A stretch of 60,891 bases of DNA. Origin: an uncultured Porphyromonadaceae bacterium. Lineage in GTDB: Bacteria > Bacteroidota > Bacteroidia > Bacteroidales > Muribaculaceae. The first letter of the stretch is position 1; each line of letters starts with the position of its first letter. The translations under genes and the position numbers were made by a program. Shown here piece after piece: positions 7,818 to 16,908 of the stretch. The stretch spans positions 1-60,891 of the forward strand of contig USMC01000010.1 in NCBI GenBank assembly GCA_900555715.1. Reading direction: 5' to 3'. The notes beneath the pieces were generated by a model. That model had not been told where the DNA came from. It worked only from the letters and a program-made list of their open reading frames with translations, and did not search any database.

Positions 7818-8921
7818 TCAGTCATCTGATACGTTATCATAGGTATCGATGATGTTCTGTAACTCTGCCTCAGAAGGAAGTAACTCAGCTACTTTCTTGG
7901 AAATGAATTCTTTTAGCCTGTATTCTGCAACTCCAAGAGGCTGATTCATGCCTCGGAATGACCATTCAACGATTGTGTCATCTTTTGACTTGCAGATAAG
8001 TAACCCTATGGTTGGATTGTCATCAGGCTGCTTTAACAGTTCATCAACCGCTGAAACGTAGAAATTCAGCTTTCCTGCAAAGTCTGGAATGAAAGGAACA
8101 ACTTTTAATTCACAAACTACATATGATTTTAGCCTTGTATGGTAGAAAATCATATCGGGAATAAATGTCTGTCCACCAGGCATCTTTAATTCCATCTGAC
8201 GACCGATATATGCGAATCCCTGTCCCAATTCAAGCAGGAATCGCGTTATGTTAGCTGCAAGTTCATCTTCTAATTGTCTTTCTGTCGAGATTTTCCTGTC
8301 GATGAAGCTGAAATCATACGGGCTTTTCAATATCGCCTTTGCGAGACCGCTGTAAGGAGCAGGTAACTTTTCTTCAAAGTTAGTTACGGCTCGCCCTTGT
8401 TTACCATATAAGTTCTCATCTATCTCTTCACTAAGTGTCGCCCTACTCCAGCTGTTCCGTATAGTTTCCTCTATATAAAAAAGAGCTTCGCTAACAGACT
8501 TGCTACGAGTGAATATTTCAATATGATGTCCCCAAGGAATAATACCGAAATCTCTGGGCATTTCAAATTTGTCAACAACTTGTTGACGAATTACATCGTC
8601 TTGATTATAAAACTCATACCACCGTTTAGCATATTTGATGTTAGTAACGGAAAAACCGGATTGACCTGGAAACGCTGCCTTGAGGTCGAGGCTTAGACAA
8701 TCGAAGAATGCGCTTCCCCATCTTGCAGCTTCATGAAGTCTTGAAATATCTCGCCCCATATCCCAGTAGTACTCCAGCATAGATGTGTTGACCTTGATAG
8801 CAGCCTTAATCTGCGATTTACGGAAACGTTCTTTAAGAGAACCAAGAAGCTGTGCATACTCCTCGCCTGCAATAATAGTATCGCGTTTTACGAATGCCGG
8901 TCTGTTATCTATCTTTGCCAT
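7818..8921 (-). CDS. DUF1016 / YhcG-type PD-(D/E)XK nuclease domain protein
   Basis: A 367 aa protein with the DUF1016 N-terminal helical domain (about residues 15-170; conserved YYWDMGRDI and GWGSAFF-like block) and a C-terminal PD-(D/E)XK nuclease fold (about 190-345; the FIPDMIFY and VCELK segments carry the acidic and Lys residues). The family is often found next to restriction-modification or defence genes, but this copy stands alone between housekeeping genes. Its base composition is clearly AT-richer than its neighbours and it reads opposite to both flanking genes, which suggests acquisition by transfer. The cellular role is unknown. Confidence 0.9.
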   Translation of the reverse strand: MAKIDNRPAFVKRDTIIAGEEYAQLLGSLKERFRKSQIKAAIKVNTSMLEYYWDMGRDISRLHEAARWGSAFFDCLSLDLKAAFPGQSGFSVTNIKYAKRWYEFYNQDDVIRQQVVDKFEMPRDFGIIPWGHHIEIFTRSKSVSEALFYIEETIRNSWSRATLSEEIDENLYGKQGRAVTNFEEKLPAPYSGLAKAILKSPYDFSFIDRKISTERQLEDELAANITRFLLELGQGFAYIGRQMELKMPGGQTFIPDMIFYHTRLKSYVVCELKVVPFIPDFAGKLNFYVSAVDELLKQPDDNPTIGLLICKSKDDTIVEWSFRGMNQPLGVAEYRLKEFISKKVAELLPSEAELQNIIDTYDNVSDD

Positions 8922-8995
8922 AATGTATATTTATGGATTAAATTTCACATGCAGATGTTGAAGTATTCGATGGGTCGAATGTAAAAAATTTTTTT

Positions 8996-9003
8996 CAAAG
9001 TTA
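8996..9003 (-). promoter_or_regulatory. Promoter -7 box (TAACTTTG) for the DUF1016 gene
   Basis: Perfect TAnnTTTG match on the minus strand, about 75 bases before ATG 8921. Confidence 0.5.
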
Positions 9004-9075
9004 ATGATTTTTTATCACATTATATTGCTTGAACTGAATTTTCAATTCTCAAACTTACGTTTCGGAAATTTGTTG

Positions 9076-9083
9076 TAATTTTG
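9076..9083 (+). promoter_or_regulatory. Promoter -7 box (TAATTTTG) for cvpA-sufBCDS
   Basis: Perfect TAnnTTTG match 51 bases before the cvpA start. It is the only such box seen before the run cvpA to sufS, so it probably drives the whole operon. Confidence 0.5.
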
Positions 9084-9134
9084 CAGACTAAAGACAGCAA
9101 AAATAAATAATTTGGCACGACACTTTGCGGAAAT

Positions 9135-9620
9135 ATGACGACAATAGATATTGTTTTGCTCTTCATAACCCTTGTGGCGATGTTCGCGGGCTTCATGCGT
9201 GGCTTCATGCGTCAGCTGGGTACGGTTGCGGGGCTGATTCTCGGCGTTGTCGCCTGCCGTGTTTTCGGCGATGATGTGGCGGCATGGTTCATCGGTCCTG
9301 ATTCAGCTCATCCCGATGCGATCCGTATGCTGGCTTATGCGGGACTGTTCGTTGTGGTGTTCCTCGCATCGACACTTATAGGACGCCTGCTCAAAGCAGT
9401 GCTCAAGGCTGTTTGTCTCGGCTTCCTCGACAGGGTCGCCGGAGCTCTGTTCAGTGCCGCTGTATGGCTGTTTCTGACAAGTATAGCACTCAATGTATAT
9501 CTTGTCGCCGAACCGGAGAAATCCGGACTTTTCAAAGTGCCTTCAAAACCATGGCGCGAAGCTGTTGTCGATTTCGCTCCGGCGGCACTCGGTTATGTTG
9601 TAAACTCTACAAGAGTATAA
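9135..9620 (+). CDS. CvpA family membrane protein
   Basis: Integral inner-membrane protein of the CvpA (colicin V production) family, 161 aa, with four likely membrane helices. The N-terminal pattern DIVLLFITLVAMFAGFMRGF and the central VVFLASTLIG helix match the family. Its stop is 7 bases from the sufB start, so it is the first gene of the suf operon. This position is common in Bacteroidales, but no functional link to cluster assembly is established. Confidence 0.85.
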   Translation: MTTIDIVLLFITLVAMFAGFMRGFMRQLGTVAGLILGVVACRVFGDDVAAWFIGPDSAHPDAIRMLAYAGLFVVVFLASTLIGRLLKAVLKAVCLGFLDRVAGALFSAAVWLFLTSIALNVYLVAEPEKSGLFKVPSKPWREAVVDFAPAALGYVVNSTRV

Positions 9621-9627
9621 GTTTGTG

Positions 9628-11097
9628 ATGAAAGACAAAATAGATAAAACAGAAGAACGCGACGACCGCAGCATTATCTCCGACGCTACCGGCGGAGAAT
9701 ATAAATACGGTTTCACCTCTGATATCGACACCACCATCATCCCTCCGGGGTTGTCGGAAGATGTCATACGTCATATTTCGGCTGTCAAGGGCGAGCCTGA
9801 ATGGCTTCTGGATTTCCGCCTTCAGGCCTATCGCTACTGGCTCACTCTCGAACCGCCCACATGGGCTCACCTCACCATTCCACCCATCGACTATCAGGCG
9901 ATAAGCTACTATGCCGCTCCGCGCAGGAACGCACCCAAGAGCATGGACGAGGTAGACCCGGCGCTGGTGAATACGTTCAACCGCCTCGGCATACCTCTGG
10001 AAGAACAGAAGGTGCTGTCGGGCATGGCGGTCGATGCCGTGATGGACTCTGTATCTGTAAAGACCACCCACCGCGAGGCTCTTGCTGAACGAGGCATCAT
10101 CTTCTGCTCGTTCAGTGAGGCGGTGCGCGAGTATCCCGATCTCGTCAGGAAGTATCTCGGCAAAGTGGTGAGCTACCGCGACAATTTCTACGCCGCCCTC
10201 AACTCGGCTGTGTTCTCCGACGGCTCATTCGTCTATATTCCCAAAGGCGTCCGCTGTCCTATGGAGCTGTCGACATATTTCCGTATCAATGCCGCCGGCA
10301 CAGGACAGTTCGAGCGTACTCTCATCGTTGCCGACGACGACAGCTATGTGAGCTATCTCGAAGGCTGCACGGCACCCATGCGCGACGAGAACCAGCTGCA
10401 TGCCGCAATTGTGGAAATCATCGTCGAAGACCGCGCCGAGGTGAAGTACTCCACCGTGCAGAACTGGTATGCAGGCGATGCTCAGGGGCGCGGCGGCATC
10501 TACAACTTTGTCACCAAGCGCGGTCTGTGCCGCGGCGACTATTCCAAGCTGTCGTGGACACAGGTGGAGACAGGTTCCGCAATCACGTGGAAATATCCCT
10601 CATGTATCCTCGCAGGAGAAGGGTCGGTAGGTGAGTTCTATTCTGTTGCAGTCACTAACCGTCTCCAGCAGGCCGACACGGGCACAAAGATGATACATAT
10701 AGGCTCCAACACGCGTTCTACCATCGTTTCGAAGGGTATATCCGCCGGTCACAGCCAGAACAGCTACCGTGGCATGGTTAAGGTCGACAAACGCGCCGAA
10801 GGCTGCCGCAACTATACGCAGTGCGACTCTCTGCTGCTCAGTTCCACCTGCGGAGCGCACACCTTCCCCGTCATCGACGTCGCCAACAGCAGCGCTGTCG
10901 TAGAGCATGAGGCGACGACATCTAAAATCTCCGAAGATCAGATATTCTACTGCAACCAGCGCGGCATACCCACGGAAGAAGCTGTCTCACTCATTGTCAA
11001 CGGCTACGCCAAGGAAGTGATGAACAAACTGCCGATGGAGTTCGCCGTCGAAGCACAGAAGCTTCTTGAGATAACTCTCGAAGGTGCAGTAGGATAA
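9628..11097 (+). CDS. sufB: Fe-S cluster assembly scaffold SufB
   Basis: Scaffold subunit of the SufBCD complex in the cytoplasm, where iron-sulfur clusters are built; 489 aa from ATG 9628 (a GTG codon sits one codon earlier). The family blocks FVYIPKGVRCPMELSTYFRIN, in part, and CDSLLLSSTCGAHTFP are visible, and the beta-helix core runs through the C-terminal half. It is followed by sufC, sufD and sufS in the order usual for Bacteroidota. No sufE or sufU gene is in the cluster. Confidence 0.97.
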   Translation: MKDKIDKTEERDDRSIISDATGGEYKYGFTSDIDTTIIPPGLSEDVIRHISAVKGEPEWLLDFRLQAYRYWLTLEPPTWAHLTIPPIDYQAISYYAAPRRNAPKSMDEVDPALVNTFNRLGIPLEEQKVLSGMAVDAVMDSVSVKTTHREALAERGIIFCSFSEAVREYPDLVRKYLGKVVSYRDNFYAALNSAVFSDGSFVYIPKGVRCPMELSTYFRINAAGTGQFERTLIVADDDSYVSYLEGCTAPMRDENQLHAAIVEIIVEDRAEVKYSTVQNWYAGDAQGRGGIYNFVTKRGLCRGDYSKLSWTQVETGSAITWKYPSCILAGEGSVGEFYSVAVTNRLQQADTGTKMIHIGSNTRSTIVSKGISAGHSQNSYRGMVKVDKRAEGCRNYTQCDSLLLSSTCGAHTFPVIDVANSSAVVEHEATTSKISEDQIFYCNQRGIPTEEAVSLIVNGYAKEVMNKLPMEFAVEAQKLLEITLEGAVG

Positions 11098-11142
11098 GAG
11101 GCATATAAGAATCAGATAACACATCATAAGCGATATATAATT

Positions 11143-11913
11143 ATGAGTGAAGAATTATTGAAAGTAAGAAACCTGCGTGCCGGAATCGATGGCAAGGAAA
11201 TTCTCCGCGGCATAGATCTCACCGTCCGTCCGGGCGAAGTGCACGCCATCATGGGACCCAACGGCTCCGGCAAAAGCACATTCTCAGGTGTCCTCGCCGG
11301 CGACCCGCGGTACACAGTTACCGCAGGTACCGCCGAACTGGCAGGCACCGACCTGCTTGCTCTCTCGCCGGAAGACCGCTCGCACGAAGGTCTCTTTCTC
11401 TCGTTCCAGTATCCGGTTGAAATACCCGGCGTGACGATGGTGAACTTTATGCGTGCCGCCGTCAATGCCAAGCGTAAATATCTTGGCGAGGCTCCTATGA
11501 GCGCTGCCGAATTTCTTAAGATGATGCGCCAGAAGCGTGCCGTAGTCGACCTCGACAACAAGCTCGCGTCGCGTTCGGTCAACGAAGGTTTTTCAGGCGG
11601 TGAGAAAAAACGCAACGAAATCTTCCAGATGGCTGTGCTCGAGCCCAAGCTTTCCATTCTCGACGAAACCGACAGCGGTCTCGACATTGATGCTCTGCGT
11701 GTTGTCGCAGGCGGTGTCAACAAGCTCCGCAACGAGAAAAACGCCACTATCGTCATCACGCACTATCAGCGTCTTCTCGACTATATAAAACCCGATTTCG
11801 TGCATATTCTCTACAAAGGGCGTATCGTATACAGCGGAGGTCCCGAGCTTGCGCTCGAACTCGAAGAAAAAGGATACGACTGGATTAAACAACAAGTGGA
11901 CGAACAGCAATGA
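11143..11913 (+). CDS. sufC: Fe-S cluster assembly ATPase SufC
   Basis: ABC-type ATPase partner of SufB and SufD, 256 aa. The Walker A motif GPNGSGKST is at residues 38-46, the signature FSGGEKKRNE at about 151-160, and the Walker B/D-loop region reads SILDETDSGLD, with the acidic DETD typical of SufC. It overlaps the sufD start by 4 bases. Confidence 0.97.
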   Translation: MSEELLKVRNLRAGIDGKEILRGIDLTVRPGEVHAIMGPNGSGKSTFSGVLAGDPRYTVTAGTAELAGTDLLALSPEDRSHEGLFLSFQYPVEIPGVTMVNFMRAAVNAKRKYLGEAPMSAAEFLKMMRQKRAVVDLDNKLASRSVNEGFSGGEKKRNEIFQMAVLEPKLSILDETDSGLDIDALRVVAGGVNKLRNEKNATIVITHYQRLLDYIKPDFVHILYKGRIVYSGGPELALELEEKGYDWIKQQVDEQQ

Positions 11914-13265
11914 CAGCCGCCGAAGCCTTCGGGCAATATCTCGAACTATGGCGCGCCGGCAGACACGACGGAGCGCCGCGGCTCCTCGCCTACGCCGCTG
12001 CCAATGCTGCCGCTGCCCTTCCCGATGCCATCGCCGCTTATAAGCGCGACAAGCAGGATCTGGAGCAGTGCCAGCCCGACGTGCTCTTCGCTCCCGACTA
12101 TGGCGTGAATATCAACGGTCTGCGCATGGCTGCCGATGTGGCAGCATCGTTCCATTGCGGTGTGCCGCAGCTCAACAGTCTGCTGTGTGTCGTGGCAAAC
12201 GACACGGTGCATCTCCCCGTCGCCGACAGGATTCCGTCAGGACTCGAAATATATAGCCTGCGCGACATCCCCGACCGCTATGCCGCTGACGTCGCCGCGC
12301 TTATGGCGACCGACAGCCGTCCGCAGTCGCTTCTGAACACTCTTCTGCTGTCCGACGGCATATATGTCCGTGTTGCCGAAGGGGCTGTTATCGACAAACC
12401 TTTGCAGATAGTCAATATCTTCAACTCCAATATGCCGATGCTCACTGCCCGGCGTATCATCGTCGACGCACGCAAGGACAGCAGTATTAAAATTCTTCTG
12501 TGCGACCATTCGCAGACGCCGGCAACGGCACATCTCAGCTCGCAGATAGTCCGTGTGCATCTTGCCGCAGGGGCTGCCGTAGAGCTCTACGATATTGAAG
12601 AAAGCTCTGCCGCGACAACACGTTGCTGGCAGCTGCACACTACGCAGGACGATTGCTCGGAACTTTCTGTCTGCACGGCATTCCTCAGCGGAGGATGCAC
12701 ACGCAATGACTACCTCGTAGAAGTGGCGGGTAACGATGCCGTCACCAATCTCAGCGGGCTTGCCATCTGCTCCGACAGACAGATAGCTGACAATCGTGTC
12801 GTTCTCCGTCACAGCGGACTGCGCTGCCGCAGCCGCCAGCTTTTCAAAAACGCCATGTTCGGCGAGTCGGCGGGTGCCTTCGGCGGCAGAATAGTCGTTG
12901 AGGAAGGAGCTGAGTTCACAGATGCCGTTCAGAGCAACCGCAATATCCTCGCGTCGGCGTCGGCGCGTATGCTGACGGCGCCGCAGCTTGAGATCTATTG
13001 CGATGAGGTAAAATGCGGTCACGGAGCAACCACTGGTCAGCTCGACGAACGCGCGCTGTTCTATATGCAGTCGCGCGGTATTCCGCGTCGCGAAGCGGAA
13101 ATGCTGCTCACACAGGCGTTTATGAACGATGTCGTCGAAAATATATCTTTCGAAGTGCTCCGGCAGCGTCTGCATGTACTTGTCGAAAAGCGGCTCAACG
13201 GCACTTCAGGCAGTTGCGACACCTGTGCCGCTTCCTGCCGCGCGATAAAGGAAGAAACGCGATAA
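11910..13265 (+). CDS. sufD: Fe-S cluster assembly protein SufD
   Basis: SufB paralogue that completes the SufBC2D scaffold complex, 451 aa. The C-terminal core carries the family motif KCGHGATTGQLDE followed by YMQSRGI and the EAEMLL block. The extreme C-terminus is Cys-rich (CDTCAASC), which is not needed in the family and may simply be local drift. Coupled to sufC by an ATGA overlap and 10 bases from sufS. Confidence 0.95.
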   Translation: MTAAEAFGQYLELWRAGRHDGAPRLLAYAAANAAAALPDAIAAYKRDKQDLEQCQPDVLFAPDYGVNINGLRMAADVAASFHCGVPQLNSLLCVVANDTVHLPVADRIPSGLEIYSLRDIPDRYAADVAALMATDSRPQSLLNTLLLSDGIYVRVAEGAVIDKPLQIVNIFNSNMPMLTARRIIVDARKDSSIKILLCDHSQTPATAHLSSQIVRVHLAAGAAVELYDIEESSAATTRCWQLHTTQDDCSELSVCTAFLSGGCTRNDYLVEVAGNDAVTNLSGLAICSDRQIADNRVVLRHSGLRCRSRQLFKNAMFGESAGAFGGRIVVEEGAEFTDAVQSNRNILASASARMLTAPQLEIYCDEVKCGHGATTGQLDERALFYMQSRGIPRREAEMLLTQAFMNDVVENISFEVLRQRLHVLVEKRLNGTSGSCDTCAASCRAIKEETR

Positions 13266-13275
13266 AAGGAGAAAT

Positions 13276-14493
13276 ATGAGCTACGATGTAGAAAAAATAC
13301 GCCGCGATTTTCCGATACTGACGCGGACGGTCTATAACCGCCCGCTTGTCTATCTCGATAATGCTGCTACGAGTCAGACACCGCGGCAGGTCGTCGACGA
13401 GATAAACCGCATGTATACTCGCGAGAAGGCTAACGTCCATCGCGGCGTTCATTGCCTGTCGCAGGAAGCGACAGCATCGCAGGAGGCGGCGCGTGAGCGC
13501 GTGCGGCAGTATATTAACGCCGACGGAATCGACGAGGTTATCTTTACCTCCGGCACGACGGAGTCGCTCAACCTCGTCGCCGCCAGCTACGGACAGTTGC
13601 TCGAAGAAGGCGACGAGGTGATTCTCACAGTGATGGAGCACCATTCCAACATTGTGCCGTGGCAGCTACTGCAGCAGCGTAGAGGAATTGTGATAAAGGT
13701 CGTACCTATAGATTCCGAAGGACGCCTCGACCAGGAAGCCTATCACGCGCTGTTCTCCGACCGGACGCGTCTTGTTTCGGTGTGTCACGCATCTAATGTT
13801 CTCGGAACTGTCAATCCTATAAAGGAGATGGCTGCTTATGCCCATAGCCGTGGCGTAGTGTTCTGCTGCGACGGTGCGCAGGGCATTCCGCATACCAAAG
13901 TCGATGTCCGCGAGCTCGGTGTTGATTTCTATGCCTTCTCGGCGCATAAAATGTACGGTCCGTGCGGCGTAGGCGTTCTCTACGGACGCCGCGAGCTGCT
14001 GCAGAAGATGCCTCCATATCAGGGTGGCGGCGAGATGATAGGACATGTAAGCTTCAGCGGCACCACGTGGGCTGAACTGCCGTTCAAATTCGAGGCCGGC
14101 ACACCCGACTTTGTCGACATCGCAGCTTTCACAAAGGCAATCGACTATATAGAATCCGTCGGCATCGAAAACATCGCTGCCCACGAACATGCACTTCTCG
14201 AGTACGCCACAGAAAAGATTAAGACCATCCCCGGAATCCGCATCTTCGGCACTGCTCCGGGAAAATGCGCCCTGATATCATTTCTTGTCGGCACAGCCCA
14301 TCATTACGACACAGGCATACTCCTCGACCGCATGGGCATAGCTGTCCGCACGGGACACCACTGCGCGCAGCCGCTGATGGAATGCCTTGGAATAGAAGGA
14401 ACCGTGCGGGCGTCCTTCGCCATGTACAACACCATGCAGGAGGTCGACGAATTCATCGCCGCCCTCACGCGTGCAGCAGCCATGCTTTCCTGA
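13276..14493 (+). CDS. sufS: Cysteine desulfurase SufS
   Basis: PLP-dependent enzyme that removes sulfur from cysteine to feed cluster assembly; 405 aa, the usual length. The Schiff-base Lys225 lies in FSAHKMYGP and the active-site Cys363 in TGHHCAQP, a group II (SufS) arrangement. It is the last gene of cvpA-sufBCDS and converges with the lipoprotein gene 2 bases away. Confidence 0.97.
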   Translation: MSYDVEKIRRDFPILTRTVYNRPLVYLDNAATSQTPRQVVDEINRMYTREKANVHRGVHCLSQEATASQEAARERVRQYINADGIDEVIFTSGTTESLNLVAASYGQLLEEGDEVILTVMEHHSNIVPWQLLQQRRGIVIKVVPIDSEGRLDQEAYHALFSDRTRLVSVCHASNVLGTVNPIKEMAAYAHSRGVVFCCDGAQGIPHTKVDVRELGVDFYAFSAHKMYGPCGVGVLYGRRELLQKMPPYQGGGEMIGHVSFSGTTWAELPFKFEAGTPDFVDIAAFTKAIDYIESVGIENIAAHEHALLEYATEKIKTIPGIRIFGTAPGKCALISFLVGTAHHYDTGILLDRMGIAVRTGHHCAQPLMECLGIEGTVRASFAMYNTMQEVDEFIAALTRAAAMLS

Positions 14494-14495
14494 AA

Positions 14496-14855
14496 CTATC
14501 TCGGAGTGCGTGGCGATTTTGCTCCGGAAGGATTTGCAAGACCTCCGTTGCCCGGGCGCTGGACTCCGCCGACCTGTGTCGGTACACGGTTGACGCCCGG
14601 ATTTATGTTTATGGAAGGACGGTTAGGTATAACAGGACCCACACCAGGATTCAAAACCGGCGGTGCCGGCGGTCCGGGGTAGACGGGATTCCAATACGGA
14701 CCGTTGTAAAAATATGGATTGTTGTTGTAGATTGTGCCGTAATAGTAAGGGGAATAAGGCGATTCGTTACCAACGTCGACACCGAAGCCGAGGTCGGCGC
14801 ATCCTCCGAGTACAGTCATGGCAGATGCAATAGCACAAATAGAGAACTTGTTCAT
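14496..14855 (-). CDS. Small Pro/Gly/Asn-rich lipoprotein
   Basis: A 119 aa protein with a lipoprotein signal ending in the lipobox VLGGC (Cys near residue 19). The mature part is low in complexity: Tyr/Asn-rich (YSPYYYG, NNNPYFY), then Pro/Gly/Asn/Val-rich. No enzymatic motif was seen and the family was not recognised. It is probably surface- or periplasm-exposed and disordered. The gene is followed by sufS reading towards it; an upstream minus-strand gene for another secreted protein ends 84 bases away. Confidence 0.75.
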   Translation of the reverse strand: MNKFSICAIASAMTVLGGCADLGFGVDVGNESPYSPYYYGTIYNNNPYFYNGPYWNPVYPGPPAPPVLNPGVGPVIPNRPSININPGVNRVPTQVGGVQRPGNGGLANPSGAKSPRTPR

Positions 14856-14910
14856 AATTCAGCGTATTATCTGATTATAGAACAAGTTCTTTGAGTTTTA
14901 GGTTTTGATA

Positions 14911-14947
14911 TTGAATTCTTAATTCTAAATTCTGAATTCTTAATTTT
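14911..14947. repeat. Degenerate AATTCT/TAATTC intergenic micro-repeat
   Basis: A tract of near-repeats of AATTCTTAATTCTAAATTCTG between two minus-strand genes. It resembles low-complexity tracts found between Bacteroidales genes. No terminator hairpin or coding sequence was seen in it. Confidence 0.5.
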
Positions 14948-16028
14948 TCTGTTCTATCCAGCCGTCGATGACTACTATGGCGTCGGGCGATTTTTCTTTC
15001 AGGTACTTGGCTGCGAAATCGTAGTACTTCATTCCGAACGACGTATAGCGGCGGCGGAAAAGGTCTCTCCATTCTCCGTTGTATGGCGACAGGTTGGTGT
15101 CGTTTGAGTAGCGGAAGCCCATGCATTCACGGACGTAGACGCTGAAATCCTGACGCTTGGCGGTGTTTGCGGCAGGGTCACTGGTGTATTTGATTGAATA
15201 CGCGCGCACACCTGCCGAAGGGTCGCCATGCCGGATTTCACCGTCGCGCAGACCATCGGTGAGTGCTTGCGGAAAGTCGTTGAAATATTCGCTTTTGCTG
15301 TAGACAAGAATTTTGTTCTGTCCCTTTATGACAGCCGCCGAGTCGACAGACAGTGGTGCTGTGCAGTGAGGCGGAATGAGAATGAAGCGGTCCGACCCCA
15401 CAGCTGCAGTGTCGGCGTAAGCTTTCGGTGCTGCCCCGTGGTCGGTGCGGAACGACGCTGACTTGTCGATGTAAATGTCGGATTCGGTGTTGTTTGTCAG
15501 GCATATCACATAGCGACCGTCGAAGTTGATGTCGTACAGGTTCTGCACATTTCCGGGCTCGGCAAGAGTGATGATATCGTCCTTCACCTGCTTCAGCGTC
15601 ACGGTGAGATCCTCGCCAGCCATGACAGAACCCGGCGCGATGGCGAGGACGCCGATTGCCGAGCCGGCAGGCTTGTTCTTCATTTTCCGCGACTTGAAAG
15701 AGAAAGGCGCTCTGTTATAAACCTCCATCAGCGAATCGTTGCCCGAAGCAGCTTCGGTTTCTTTCGCTCTGGTAGTTTTTCTGACTGCATTGAATACCTC
15801 GCTGTCGCCGTTGGCGAACCGGATAACGGCAATTTCGGAAACAGGAGTTTCATAGACCGGACCGTCCTGGTTCGACCATTTCTTATATTCCACTTTCGCC
15901 GGAGCTATTTTAAGCACCTTCGCCTCAATGGAATCGCCCTCCACAGTGATGATGATATCCTGCGCCATCACCGGCCGCACAGCAATAACGGCGCAGAACG
16001 CCACAAGATTCCGTATTATATTTTTCAT
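14940..16028 (-). CDS. Secreted protein of unknown function
   Basis: A 362 aa protein with a signal peptide (residues 1-22, ending VMAQ). The first 60 mature residues (DIIITVEGDSIEAKVLKI, then a YKKWSNQDGPVY stretch and IAVIRFANGD) match a motif common at the start of Bacteroidota secreted proteins that senses nothing known. The rest is a beta-rich domain with no recognised catalytic motif. A minus-strand promoter box lies 23 bases upstream, divergent from the rhomboid gene. Function not recognised. Confidence 0.8.
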   Translation of the reverse strand: MKNIIRNLVAFCAVIAVRPVMAQDIIITVEGDSIEAKVLKIAPAKVEYKKWSNQDGPVYETPVSEIAVIRFANGDSEVFNAVRKTTRAKETEAASGNDSLMEVYNRAPFSFKSRKMKNKPAGSAIGVLAIAPGSVMAGEDLTVTLKQVKDDIITLAEPGNVQNLYDINFDGRYVICLTNNTESDIYIDKSASFRTDHGAAPKAYADTAAVGSDRFILIPPHCTAPLSVDSAAVIKGQNKILVYSKSEYFNDFPQALTDGLRDGEIRHGDPSAGVRAYSIKYTSDPAANTAKRQDFSVYVRECMGFRYSNDTNLSPYNGEWRDLFRRRYTSFGMKYYDFAAKYLKEKSPDAIVVIDGWIEQKN

Positions 16029-16050
16029 CGCTTATCAAGTTTCGTCTCTG

Positions 16051-16058
16051 CAAAATTA
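16051..16058 (-). promoter_or_regulatory. Promoter -7 box (TAATTTTG) for the secreted-protein gene
   Basis: Perfect TAnnTTTG match on the minus strand, 22 bases before ATG 16028. Confidence 0.5.
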
Positions 16059-16104
16059 GCAATTTCAGACAACATTGTGATTTCATACATAAAGAAATAT
16101 TGAT

Positions 16105-16112
16105 TATCTTTG
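16105..16112 (+). promoter_or_regulatory. Promoter -7 box (TATCTTTG) for the rhomboid gene
   Basis: Perfect TAnnTTTG match; the predicted start near 16118 leaves a leader of about 13 bases and supports ATG 16131 over the earlier in-frame ATG at 16110, which lies in the box. Confidence 0.55.
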
Positions 16113-16130
16113 CACGAAATTTCCATTAAG

Positions 16131-16892
16131 ATGTACGATACCCGCTCTTCATTTTTTTCAAATATACCGCCGGTTGTCAAGAACCTTCTGATAATCAATA
16201 CCCTCATTTTCCTCCTCATGGCTCTCATGCCTGCGGCGGACCATTGGTTCAACCGGTATCTGGCGCTCTACTACTTCACCTCTCCAGGTTTCGAGCCCTA
16301 TCAGCTGCTGACATATATGTTCCTGCACGGCAACTTCATGCATCTGTTCTTCAACATGTTTGCCTTGTTTATGTTCGGCAGGACAATAGAGATGTCGATG
16401 GGTTCGGCGCGTTTTCTGTTCTACTATCTCACATGCGGCATCTGCGCCGCTCTTGTGCAGATGGGTGTCTTCGCAATATATGTGCATCATATCGAGGGAC
16501 TTCTTCAGCTTCCGCCCGATGCGCTTGAACAGATCATCAACGACGGCTTCGTTCACCTTCAGAATCATCAGAACTATCTCGACCCCAACGTAGGTGCTCT
16601 CAACGCTTTTGTCAACATGCCTATGGTAGGTGCCTCAGGCGCCATCTACGGCATCCTGCTTGCATTCGGATTCCTGTTCCCGAATGTGGGCATCTACCTT
16701 TTCTTCGTGCCTGTTCCCATCAAGGCAAAATGGCTTGTGCTGGGCTATTTCGTCATAGAACTCATCTACGGCATCACCGGCTCTGCCGACGGGGTGGCAC
16801 ATTTCGCACATCTCGGCGGTATGATATTCGGCTTCCTCCTGCTGTGGTACTGGAAGCGCAAGGGAGTGTTCAACAACGGCTGGTTCTTCTAA
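16131..16892 (+). CDS. Rhomboid family intramembrane serine protease
   Basis: Polytopic inner-membrane protease of 253 aa that would cut membrane-spanning segments of other proteins. The catalytic Ser169 lies in GASGAIYG and the His in the last helices (HFAHLGG, His227), with the family HLFFNMFAL block in the second helix. A predicted cytoplasmic N-terminus of about 15 residues precedes the first helix. The start at 16131 is chosen because the longer frame would begin within the promoter box. The endonuclease/exonuclease/phosphatase gene follows 16 bases later, a pairing often seen in Bacteroidales. Confidence 0.93.
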   Translation: MYDTRSSFFSNIPPVVKNLLIINTLIFLLMALMPAADHWFNRYLALYYFTSPGFEPYQLLTYMFLHGNFMHLFFNMFALFMFGRTIEMSMGSARFLFYYLTCGICAALVQMGVFAIYVHHIEGLLQLPPDALEQIINDGFVHLQNHQNYLDPNVGALNAFVNMPMVGASGAIYGILLAFGFLFPNVGIYLFFVPVPIKAKWLVLGYFVIELIYGITGSADGVAHFAHLGGMIFGFLLLWYWKRKGVFNNGWFF

Positions 16893-16908
16893 GGCAAGTA
16901 CACGATAA

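Noticed and set aside
9625..9627. GTG start for sufB
   Set aside because: It is directly followed by ATG, which is the more likely start; the difference is one residue.
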